Shown piece by piece: positions 1-6,587 of a stretch of DNA of 7,265 bases. The notes under the pieces were generated by a model. That model was not told where the DNA came from, did not search any database, and was given only the letters and a program-made list of their open reading frames with translations. The DNA lies in assembly GCA_013298265.1 (NCBI GenBank), contig JAAFHE010000182.1, positions 1-7,265 of the forward strand. The letters are read 5' to 3'. Every line of letters begins with the position of its first letter. Within the stretch, counting starts at the first letter, position 1. This DNA comes from Lysobacterales bacterium. GTDB taxonomy: Bacteria; Pseudomonadota; Gammaproteobacteria; Xanthomonadales; Rhodanobacteraceae. Both the position numbers and the translations under genes were made by a program.

Positions 1-2105
1 CGCTGGCGACCGGCATGGTCGTCGACGACTCCATCGTCGTGCTGGAGAACATCGCACGTTTGCGCGAGAAGGGTCTTTCCATCCTCGACGCCGCGGTGCA
101 AGGCACCAAGGAAGTCAGCATGGCGGTGACCGCGTCGACGCTGACCACGGTCGCAGTGTTCTTCCCGCTCGTGTTTGTGCAGGGTGTTGCCGGCCAGTTG
201 TTCCGCGACCAGGCGCTGACGATCACGTTCGCGATGCTGATCTCGCTGGTCGTGGCGATGACGCTGATTCCGATGCTGGCCTCGCTCAAGGGCTCAGCAC
301 CGCTGGCCTACCGCGAAGAACTCGAGAATGCCAAGCCGCAGGGCCGCTTTGGCGCGATCCCGCGCGGACTAATTTGGCTGATGCTCAGCGCGTTCCGCAT
401 CGTCGGTGGCCTGATCGGCGCCGTGCTGCGCGCCGTTGGCCGCGTGTTGCTGGCGCCGTACGACCTGCTTGCTGCCGGCTACACACGCGCGCTGCCGAAT
501 GTGCTGCGGCGCCCATGGCTGGTAATCGGCTTCTCGCTGTTGGCCTTCGTCGGCACGCTGCTGCTGGTGCCGACGCTGGGCATGGATCTGATTCCGCAGC
601 TGGCCCAGGGACGCTTCGAAATGACCGTCAAGCTGCCGCCGGGCACGCCGCTGGCCAACAGCGACAGCCTCGCCAGGGAGTTGCAGCTCAAGCACGCGGG
701 AGATCCGAACATCGCCACGATCTACGGTGTCTCCGGCGTCGGCACGCGTCTGGATGCCAACCCGACCGAGTCCGGCGAGAATATTGCGCGGCTGCTGATC
801 GCACTCAAGCCTGAGGCTGGCGAAGCCGGTGAGCGCGCCGCGATGGATGCGCTGCGCAAGACCATGGCCGCCCATCCCGGCGGCGAAGTGAAGTTCTCCC
901 GCCCGCAGCTTTTCAGCTTTTCCACACCGCTCGAAATCGAGATCCGCGGCTACGATCTCGATACGTTGAAGAAGGCCGGACAGAAGCTGACCGGCATCAT
1001 GCGCGCGTCAGACCGCTTTGCCGACGTGAAGTCCACGGTCGAGAGCGGCTATCCGGAAGTGCAGATCCGCTTCGACCAGGATCGCGCCGCCGCACTGGGG
1101 CTGACCACGCGCGCCATTGCCGATCAGGTCGTGCGCAAGGTACGTGGCGAAGTGGCCACGCGCTACAACTTCCGCGACCGCAAGATCGACGTGCTGGTGC
1201 GTGCCCGCGAGGACGACCGCGCCAGTGTCGACGACATCCGTAATCTCATCGTCAACTCAGACCAGGTCGCGGCCGCGGCCGCGGCCGCCACGACGGTGCC
1301 GGGACAGCTCACGGCAGTCAAGCCGATCCGCCTGTCGGCCGTCGCCGATGTGCTCGCAACCGAAGGCCCGAGCGAGATCCATCGCGTCAGTCAGGAGCGC
1401 GTCGCTATCGTCTCGTCGAATCTCGCCTACGGTGATCTGAGCACCGCGGTCGAGGAAGTGCGCGGCATCCTGGCCAAGAATCCGCTCGCGGCCGGCATCT
1501 CGGTCAACATCGGCGGACAGAGCGAGGAACTGGATTCCTCGGTGAGTTCGCTGATCTTCGCGCTCGCGCTCGCGATCTTCCTGGTCTATCTCGTCATGGC
1601 CTCGCAGTTCGAATCGCTGCTGCATCCGTTCGTCATCATGTTCTCGATTCCGCTGGCGGCGGTCGGCGCCGTGCTCGCGCTGAAGCTGACCAACAATGCG
1701 ATCAGCGTCGTGGTCTTCATCGGCCTGATCATGCTTGTAGGCATCGTGGTCAAGAACGCAATCGTGCTGATCGACCGCGTCAACCAGCTACGCGAAGCGG
1801 GCGTGGAAAAGCGCGCGGCTATCGTGCAGGGCGCCGAGTCGCGCCTGCGTCCGATCGTCATGACGACGCTCTGCACGCTGATCGGCTTCCTGCCGCTCGC
1901 GATCGGCCTCGGCGATGGCGCCGAAGTGCGTGCGCCGATGGCGATCACCGTGATCGGTGGCCTGCTGGTGTCGACGCTGCTGACCCTGGTGGTGATTCCG
2001 ATTGTCTATGACCGCCTCGATTTCCGCGGCGACGCCTGGTACCGCGCGCGTGCCGAACGCCATGCGGCGCGCCAGGCTTCGGCCACGCTGGAGCATGCGC
2101 CGTGA
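1..2105 (+). CDS. RND-family multidrug efflux permease, first of a tandem pair (5' end cut by window edge)
   Basis: Inner-membrane proton/substrate antiporter of the AcrB-like HAE family, expected to work with a periplasmic adaptor and a TolC-type outer-membrane channel. The frame is open from base 3 and enters in TM4 with LATGMVVDDSIVVLENI, so about 400 N-terminal residues lie upstream. Counting from the Met at 15: TM5 and TM6 at about 38-90, TM7 at 168-187, the second periplasmic porter/docking loop at about 190-510, and TM8-TM12 at about 512-670. The proton-relay residues of AcrB are all present: Asp-Asp at 24-29, the TM10 Lys of GIVVKNAIVLID at 1752-1754, and RLRPIVMT in TM11. The TM6-TM7 linker is long and contains an extra hydrophobic stretch (366-480). 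A seven-alanine tract lies at 1269-1289. The stop overlaps the next permease by 4 bases, implying co-expression. The family is certain; the substrate is unknown. Confidence 0.95.
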   Translation, partial: LATGMVVDDSIVVLENIARLREKGLSILDAAVQGTKEVSMAVTASTLTTVAVFFPLVFVQGVAGQLFRDQALTITFAMLISLVVAMTLIPMLASLKGSAPLAYREELENAKPQGRFGAIPRGLIWLMLSAFRIVGGLIGAVLRAVGRVLLAPYDLLAAGYTRALPNVLRRPWLVIGFSLLAFVGTLLLVPTLGMDLIPQLAQGRFEMTVKLPPGTPLANSDSLARELQLKHAGDPNIATIYGVSGVGTRLDANPTESGENIARLLIALKPEAGEAGERAAMDALRKTMAAHPGGEVKFSRPQLFSFSTPLEIEIRGYDLDTLKKAGQKLTGIMRASDRFADVKSTVESGYPEVQIRFDQDRAAALGLTTRAIADQVVRKVRGEVATRYNFRDRKIDVLVRAREDDRASVDDIRNLIVNSDQVAAAAAAATTVPGQLTAVKPIRLSAVADVLATEGPSEIHRVSQERVAIVSSNLAYGDLSTAVEEVRGILAKNPLAAGISVNIGGQSEELDSSVSSLIFALALAIFLVYLVMASQFESLLHPFVIMFSIPLAAVGAVLALKLTNNAISVVVFIGLIMLVGIVVKNAIVLIDRVNQLREAGVEKRAAIVQGAESRLRPIVMTTLCTLIGFLPLAIGLGDGAEVRAPMAITVIGGLLVSTLLTLVVIPIVYDRLDFRGDAWYRARAERHAARQASATLEHAP
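1269..1289 (+). repeat. GCGGCC hexamer microsatellite encoding an alanine tract
   Basis: Three tandem GCGGCC units plus a GCC encode seven alanines in the second periplasmic loop of the first permease, between VNSDQV and TTVPGQ. The tract contains three overlapping NotI-type palindromes (1269-1276, 1275-1282, 1281-1288). Changes in unit number would stay in frame, adding or removing two alanines. Confidence 0.85.
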
Positions 2106-5100
2106 ACCTCGCCGAGCTCAGTCTCAAACGTCCGGTCACCGTCACGATGTTCTTTCTGTCGATGATGGTGATCGGCCTGATCGCCGCGTTCCGCCTGCCG
2201 CTGGAGTCATTCCCCGACATCGAATTCCCATTCCTGTTCGTGGATGTGCCGTATCCAGGCTCAACGCCGGCCGAGGTCGAGCGCGTGCTGGCGCGGCCGA
2301 TCGAGGAAGCGCTGTCGACCGTGCCCGGCATCCAGCGCATGCAGTCGACTTCGCGCGCCGACGGCCTGCAGATCTTCATCCAGTTCAAGTGGGGCAACAA
2401 AGTTGCGGTCAAGGCCGTGGAGGCGCGCGAAAAGATCGACGCGATCCGCAAGGATCTGCCCTCTGATCTGCAGCGCTACCAGGTGCTCAAATTCTCCGCG
2501 TCAGACCAAGCGCTGCTGCAGCTACGCGTAGCCAGCGACTTCGACATGTCGAACTCCTACGAACTGCTCGACCGGCGCGCAAAACGCCCGCTGGAAAAGA
2601 TTCCGGGCGTGGCGCGCGTGTCGATCCAAGGCGTGTCGCCGCCGGAGCTACAGATCGAGCTGTCGTCAGACCGTCTCGCCGCGACCGGTGTGAGCCTCAA
2701 CGAGCTGTATGCGCTGCTATCCAAGGCCAACTTCTCGGTTTCCGCCGGGCAGATCCTTGACGGCTCCACGCGCTACCGCGTGCAGCCGCAGGGCGATTGG
2801 AAAAACCTCGAAGATGTGCGCAATCTCGTCATCAACGATCGCGGCCTCAAGCTCGGCGACGTCGCCAGCGTCACGCTCAAGCCCGAGCGGCTGGACTATT
2901 TGCGCCGCCTCGACACGCGTCCGGCGATCGGTATCGACATCTACAAGGAGCGCAACGCCAACCTCGTCGAGGTTGGTCGGCTCGTCAAAGAAGAAGTCGA
3001 ACGCATCAAGCAGTCGCCGGAAATGCGCGGTATCGACGTCTACGCGCTGGAAGACCAGGCCGATGCGGTCACCTCGTCGCTGCACGAGCTCGGCGAAGCC
3101 GGCGTCATCGGCACCCTGCTGTCGGTGCTGGTGCTGTTCTACTTCCTGCGCGACGTGAACTCGACGCTGATGGTGTCCCTCGCTATCCCGATCTGCTTCG
3201 TGATGACGCTGGGCTGCATGTATTTCTTCGGCATCACGCTGAACATACTGTCGATGATGGGCCTGCTGCTTGCGGTCGGCATGCTCGTCGACAACGCCGT
3301 CGTCGTGGTCGAGAGCATCTATCAATACCGCGAGAAGTATCCGGACAAACCCTGGTATTGCGCGGTCGAAGGCACCCAGGCCGTTGGCGTCGCGATCGCT
3401 GCGGGCACGTTCTCGAGCATCGTCGTGTTCCTGCCGAACATCTTCGGCGCGACGAACCAGATCAGCATCTTCCTCACCCAGGTCGCTGTAGCCATGTCGA
3501 TCGCGCACCTGGCCTCGTGGCTGGTGGCGGTCACGTTGGTGCCAATGCTGTCGGCGCGCCTGCCGACACCGAAATTCGTCGGCCGCGAGACCTTCGTGAC
3601 ACGTATGCAGGCGGCGTATGCGCGTCTGATCGACTGGACCCTGCGGCACCGCAAGCTGACCACGGCCGGCGTCGTTGCGATGAGCATCGCGAGCATCACG
3701 ATCCCGATGAGCCTCGTGAAGTTCGACATGTTCCCGGCAGGCGAAGGTTCGACACTGCGTGTGCAGTACGACCTCAATGGTCTTTACCGCCTGGACGAAC
3801 TCAGGAAATCCATCGCCAAGATCGAGGAGTATCTGCTTGAGCACAAGCAGGAGTTCGACATCAAGTCCGTCTACAGCTACGCCGACGAACGCGGCGGCGC
3901 GATGACCAACATCATCCTGGTCGATGCCAAGCAGATGAAACGCAGCTCGACGGAGATCATGGAAGACATCCGCAAGGGCATGCCGCAGATCCCGATCGGC
4001 AAGGCCAGCTTCGATCAGAACGGCGGTGGCAGCAGCGGCGAAGGTCTGCGCGTGTCCCTGATCGGCGATTCGATGGACGTGCTGCACGATCTGTCCGATG
4101 CGGTCATACCCGTACTGAATCGCGTGCCAGGCCTGCGCGACGTGCGTGCCGCCGAGCGCACGGGCGACCGCGAGGTGGCCGTGCGCGTGGATCGCGAACG
4201 CGCCAAGTCGTACGGTTTTTCCGCGACCGAGGTCGCGACCTACGTCGGCATCGCGCTGCGCGGCGCGCCGCTCAAGGAATTCCGCAACGGCGATACCGAG
4301 ATCCCGGTCTGGCTGCGCTTTCAGGGCGCTGATACCCAGAGCGTATCGGGCATGGCGGACTTCAAGCTGCGCCGCGCCGACGGCACGCTGGTGCCGCTGC
4401 TGTCGCTGGTCGATGTGCGCACGCAGGAAGCTGCCTCGGCCATCCAGCGTGACAGCCGCCAGACCTCGCTGCCGCTCGCGGCCAACCTCGCCCCGGGCAC
4501 CACGCAGGACGATGCGCGCAAGGCGATCGAGGCGGCGATGAAATCGGTCAGCCTGCCGGCCGGCTATCGCTGGAGCTTCGGACGCAGCTTCGACGAGGCC
4601 GATGAAGCCGGCCAGCAGATGCTGCTCAACACGGTGCTCGCGCTGGTGCTGGTCTACGTGGTCATGTGCGCCATGTTCGAATCGCTGATCTTTCCCGCCG
4701 CGATCCTGACCACGTTCGTGTTCTCGATCTTCGGCGTGTTCTGGTTGTTCCTGATCACCGGGACCACGTTCTCGATCATGGCCTCGATCGGCGTGCTGAT
4801 CCTCATGGGGGTGGTCGTCAACAACGGCATCGTCATGATCGTGCACGTCAACCAGTTGCGCCATGAGGGACAGACCCGCACCGAGGCGCTGGTCGCGGGT
4901 GCGCGCGATCGGTTGCGACCGATTCTCATGACCATGGGCACCGCCATCCTCGGCATGGTGCCGCTGTGCATCAGTACGACCGAGATGGGCGGCGACGGTC
5001 CGCCGTACTATCCGATGGCGCGCGCGATCGCCGGCGGGCTGGTGTTCTCGACAGCGGTGACGCTGCTGGCGCTGCCCGTGATCTACGCTCAGCTCGATGA

Positions 5101-5170
5101 CCTGCGCATGTGGACGCGCCGCGTGTTCCGCGACGCGCTCGCCGGCAAGGTGCGGCGCGAGGCGGCCTAA
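2102..5170 (+). CDS. RND-family efflux permease, second of the tandem pair, with an altered proton relay
   Basis: Complete AcrB-like RND permease of 1022 aa, the usual size for HAE-type pumps. The GTG start at 2102 is supported by GGAG at 2090-2093 (8-base spacing), by the 4-base GTGA overlap with the preceding gene, and by the typical N-terminus (MNLAELSLKRPVTVTMF). Layout: TM1 about 11-30, first periplasmic loop 31-330, TM2-TM6 about 333-485, short cytoplasmic linker, TM7 about 520-538, second periplasmic loop 540-835 with a Gly/Ser-rich patch near 641-648, TM8-TM12 about 840-998. The TM4 motif is VGMLVDNAVVVVE, so Asn398 (3293-3295) replaces the second Asp. The TM10 motif is MGVVVNNGIVMI, so Asn907 (4820-4822) replaces the conserved Lys. 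RLRPILMT in TM11 is retained. Losing both partners of the Asp-Lys pair together looks like a subfamily trait, not random decay. It probably forms a heteromeric pump with its neighbour; substrate unknown. Confidence 0.95.
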   Translation: MNLAELSLKRPVTVTMFFLSMMVIGLIAAFRLPLESFPDIEFPFLFVDVPYPGSTPAEVERVLARPIEEALSTVPGIQRMQSTSRADGLQIFIQFKWGNKVAVKAVEAREKIDAIRKDLPSDLQRYQVLKFSASDQALLQLRVASDFDMSNSYELLDRRAKRPLEKIPGVARVSIQGVSPPELQIELSSDRLAATGVSLNELYALLSKANFSVSAGQILDGSTRYRVQPQGDWKNLEDVRNLVINDRGLKLGDVASVTLKPERLDYLRRLDTRPAIGIDIYKERNANLVEVGRLVKEEVERIKQSPEMRGIDVYALEDQADAVTSSLHELGEAGVIGTLLSVLVLFYFLRDVNSTLMVSLAIPICFVMTLGCMYFFGITLNILSMMGLLLAVGMLVDNAVVVVESIYQYREKYPDKPWYCAVEGTQAVGVAIAAGTFSSIVVFLPNIFGATNQISIFLTQVAVAMSIAHLASWLVAVTLVPMLSARLPTPKFVGRETFVTRMQAAYARLIDWTLRHRKLTTAGVVAMSIASITIPMSLVKFDMFPAGEGSTLRVQYDLNGLYRLDELRKSIAKIEEYLLEHKQEFDIKSVYSYADERGGAMTNIILVDAKQMKRSSTEIMEDIRKGMPQIPIGKASFDQNGGGSSGEGLRVSLIGDSMDVLHDLSDAVIPVLNRVPGLRDVRAAERTGDREVAVRVDRERAKSYGFSATEVATYVGIALRGAPLKEFRNGDTEIPVWLRFQGADTQSVSGMADFKLRRADGTLVPLLSLVDVRTQEAASAIQRDSRQTSLPLAANLAPGTTQDDARKAIEAAMKSVSLPAGYRWSFGRSFDEADEAGQQMLLNTVLALVLVYVVMCAMFESLIFPAAILTTFVFSIFGVFWLFLITGTTFSIMASIGVLILMGVVVNNGIVMIVHVNQLRHEGQTRTEALVAGARDRLRPILMTMGTAILGMVPLCISTTEMGGDGPPYYPMARAIAGGLVFSTAVTLLALPVIYAQLDDLRMWTRRVFRDALAGKVRREAA

Positions 5171-5181
5171 GTGTAGGGTGC

Positions 5182-5224
5182 CGCCGGCCCGCACGCGGAC
5201 ACATCCCGCGTACGCGGGCCGGTG
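5182..5224 (+). terminator. GC-rich hairpin after the RND pair, candidate terminator or palindromic repeat
   Basis: Starts 12 bases after the stop codon of the second permease. Arms CCGGCCCGC+ACGCGG (5184-5198) and CCGCGT+GCGGGCCGG (5206-5211, 5214-5222) pair for 15 bp with a 2-base AC bulge and a 7-base loop, and can extend by a G-T and a C-G pair. No T-run follows, so a classical intrinsic terminator is not fully supported. It may stall polymerase, assist Rho or protect the 3' end. A GTAG at 5173-5176 just upstream leaves open a REP-like element. Confidence 0.4.
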
Positions 5225-5425
5225 CCAGTCCTGCCAGGACGGCAGCCCGCATCGGCATCGCAGCGTGGCGCGGGAGCGGTGCCTTTCCAGGGGTGTCCGA
5301 CAGGCCGGAAAACCGCCTGGGCAGTGCGTTGGCGGACATATTGCCCGGCGCATGGCGAGGCGACTCGCTGGCTCGCCCGCAGGCCTGCAACACGACGTCC
5401 GCCGCACTAGCCTCGCCGGTTTCGC

Positions 5426-5434
5426 TGCTATGAT
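5426..5434 (+). promoter_or_regulatory. Extended -10 promoter candidate for exbB-exbD-msbA
   Basis: TGC followed by TATGAT matches the extended -10 pattern (TGn plus five of six bases of TATAAT) in otherwise GC-rich DNA. At a 17-base spacing the -35 position reads ACTAGC (5406-5411), which is poor; this is tolerable for extended -10 promoters. Transcription would begin near 5441, giving a leader of about 50 bases that starts just before the hairpin at 5445-5464. Prediction from sequence only. Confidence 0.45.
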
Positions 5435-5444
5435 CGGCCCGTTC

Positions 5445-5464
5445 GGCGCGCCCTTGGGCGCGCC
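5445..5464 (+). promoter_or_regulatory. Perfect inverted repeat / leader hairpin upstream of exbB
   Basis: GGCGCGCC at 5445-5452 and again at 5457-5464, separated by CTTG. Each arm is itself an 8-bp palindrome, so the unit is both a direct and an inverted repeat. As RNA it folds into an 8-bp all-G/C stem with a CUUG tetraloop, a loop class known for stability. It lies between the candidate start site (about 5441) and the Shine-Dalgarno GGAG at 5481, without sequestering the latter. It could be a 5'-stabilising hairpin, an attenuation element or a DNA-binding site; a role is inferred, the repeat is seen. Confidence 0.5.
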
Positions 5465-5480
5465 ACGTTTCCTGCAGCCC

Positions 5481-5484
5481 GGAG
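5481..5484 (+). promoter_or_regulatory. Ribosome-binding site that decides the exbB start
   Basis: GGAG sits 9 bases before the GTG at 5494 but only 3 bases before the in-frame GTG at 5488. The spacing favours 5494. Confidence 0.6.
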
Positions 5485-5493
5485 TGAGTGCTC

Positions 5494-6162
5494 GTGCTTG
5501 AGATTCTGATGGCCGGTGGCTGGGCGATGGTGCCCATCCTGATCTGTTCTGCGGTGGCGCTGGCCATCATCCTCGAGCGATTCTGGTCCCTGCGGCAGAA
5601 AACGGTGGCGCCGCCCGAGCTCGGCGAGCAGGTGCGTACCTGGGCGCGCACCCGCAAGCTCGACCCCTCCCACATCGATACCTTGAGCAAGAATTCACCG
5701 CTCGGTGAACTGCTCGCGGCGGCGCTGTCCGTGCGCAACCGATCGCGCGAGATCATCAAGGAGCGCATCGAGGATGCCGGCCGCCATGTGGTCTACCGTC
5801 TCGAGCGCTATCTGAATACGCTGGGCACCATCGCGCTGATCTCGCCGCTGCTGGGCCTGCTCGGCACCGTCATCGGCCTGATCCGCATGTTCCTCGCCGT
5901 CATGGTGCACGGCATCGGCAATGCGCAGCAGATGGCTGGCGGCATTGGCGAGGCGCTGGTCTGTACGGCGACCGGCCTGGTCGTGGCCGTACCGGCCTAC
6001 ATCTTCCACCGGTATTTCCGTTCGCGCGTGTCCGGCCTGGTCGTGGTCATGGAAAAAGAGGCCATCGCGCTGCTTGACGAACTGGCTGCACAGCTACAGC
6101 CCGATTCCGCCGGCGCAGTGTCCTCCGCCGTGCGCTCCGCGCGCCCGGGTGCGAACGCATGA
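5494..6162 (+). CDS. exbB: MotA/TolQ/ExbB-family proton channel protein
   Basis: Inner-membrane channel subunit of an ExbB-ExbD/TolQ-TolR type motor that uses the proton gradient to do work in the envelope. From GTG 5494 it is 222 aa; the in-frame GTG at 5488 would add two residues but is too close to the GGAG. TM1 is about 5-27 (MAGGWAMVPILICSAVALAI, then ERFW), followed by a cytoplasmic region of about 80 residues. TM2 is about 108-136, with SPLLGLLGTVIGL and Thr125. TM3 is about 150-172, with GIGEALVCTATGLVVAVPA; Glu153 matches the conserved TM3 Glu of ExbB, and Thr158/Thr160 the polar residues lining the pore. The stop overlaps exbD (ATGA). The short N-terminus is ExbB-like rather than TolQ-like, but no TonB gene is seen, so the symbol denotes the family only. 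The context points to an envelope or lipid A-linked role. Confidence 0.9.
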   Translation: MLEILMAGGWAMVPILICSAVALAIILERFWSLRQKTVAPPELGEQVRTWARTRKLDPSHIDTLSKNSPLGELLAAALSVRNRSREIIKERIEDAGRHVVYRLERYLNTLGTIALISPLLGLLGTVIGLIRMFLAVMVHGIGNAQQMAGGIGEALVCTATGLVVAVPAYIFHRYFRSRVSGLVVVMEKEAIALLDELAAQLQPDSAGAVSSAVRSARPGANA

Positions 6163-6587
6163 AGCTCGGTGCACGTCGCGACGACGATTTCGAGATCAAC
6201 GTGATCCCGCTGATCGACGTCATGCTGACGCTGTTGATGTTCTTCGTCCTGACTGCCACGTTCGACCAGACCGCACGGCTGCGTGTGTCGCTGCCGCAGG
6301 CCAGCGAGGCGGCCGAGTCAGAGCCCGAGGCCGGCCTGACCATCCAGGTCGACAGCGACGGACGCTACTTCATCGACAGCAATGAAGTGCTCAATCCCAA
6401 CGTCGATACGCTCAAGGACGCATTGGTACAGATCGCCGGCGACGACCGCTCGCGTCCGGTGATGATCCGCGCCGACGCGCAGACCCCGCACCAGGCCGTC
6501 GTGACGGTGATGGACGCGCTGGGCCAGGTCGGCTTCACGCGCCTGTCCATCGCCACGACGCCATCGAAGGAAGCGCCGAAAAAGTGA
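6159..6587 (+). CDS. exbD: ExbD/TolR-family biopolymer transport protein
   Basis: Partner of the channel encoded just upstream, 142 aa, a normal length for ExbD. It has a short cytoplasmic N-terminus (residues 1-12), one membrane helix at about 13-35 and a periplasmic C-terminal domain at about 43-137. The helix carries INVIPLIDVMLTLLMFFVL; Asp20 (6216-6218) corresponds to the protonatable Asp essential in ExbD/TolR. The periplasmic part has the usual LTIQVDSDGRYFID and PVMIRADAQTPHQAVVTVMD patterns. The ATG at 6159 overlaps the exbB stop by four bases and has only a weak GGG upstream, so translation is probably coupled to exbB. Its own stop overlaps the msbA start in the same way. Family assignment is firm; whether it serves TonB-type import or something specific to this operon cannot be told here. 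Confidence 0.92.
   Translation: MKLGARRDDDFEINVIPLIDVMLTLLMFFVLTATFDQTARLRVSLPQASEAAESEPEAGLTIQVDSDGRYFIDSNEVLNPNVDTLKDALVQIAGDDRSRPVMIRADAQTPHQAVVTVMDALGQVGFTRLSIATTPSKEAPKK

Larger units (their letters stand above)
5171..5487. other. Intergenic region between the RND pair and the exbB-exbD-msbA operon
   Basis: No convincing gene is present. Open frames run through here on both strands, but they lack recognisable protein motifs and mostly extend from the flanking genes in shadow frames. It holds a strong GC hairpin at 5182-5224, a smaller one at 5224-5243 (GTCCTG/CAGGAC arms at 5228-5233 and 5235-5240), and a GGCGAG/CTCGCC inverted repeat at 5354-5359 and 5372-5377. It also holds an extended -10 promoter candidate at 5426-5434, a perfect leader hairpin at 5445-5464 and the exbB ribosome-binding site. 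Bases 5244-5350 show nothing I can name. The arrangement fits terminator followed by promoter, separating two transcription units. Confidence 0.7.

Noticed and set aside
1..14. Possible gene start at the ATG at 15
   Set aside because: The frame stays open to base 3 and reads LATG before this Met, the middle of the TM4 motif of an RND pump. The Met is internal and the gene is cut by the window edge.
1269..1288. Three overlapping NotI-type palindromes, which could suggest a cloning artefact
   Set aside because: They are a by-product of the in-frame GCGGCC repeat within continuous coding sequence. No vector-like sequence flanks them.
3290..3295. Asn398 in the second permease as an inactivating mutation or sequencing error
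   Set aside because: The matching Lys in TM10 is also replaced by Asn and the rest of the gene is intact, so a coordinated subfamily difference is more likely than decay.
2717..5407. Very long open frame (896 codons) on the minus strand, opposite the second permease
   Set aside because: Its translation is rich in His, Arg, Asp and Gln with no membrane segments or recognisable motif. This is typical of the antisense of a high-GC gene whose third positions are nearly all G/C. The + strand frame is an unmistakable RND permease.
5097..5501. Plus-strand open frames covering the intergenic gap (5097-5501, 5110-5433)
   Set aside because: They start inside the RND gene in the wrong frame, are Arg/Pro/Cys-rich, and cross the hairpins and the promoter candidate. 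No sign of a decayed comEC or other expected neighbour was recognised.
4971..5768. Minus-strand open frame (265 codons) spanning the whole intergenic region and both flanking gene ends
   Set aside because: It overlaps the 3' end of a clear RND gene and the 5' end of a clear exbB gene. It reads as Arg/Pro/Ala-rich low-complexity sequence, and I see no ribosome-binding site or domain.
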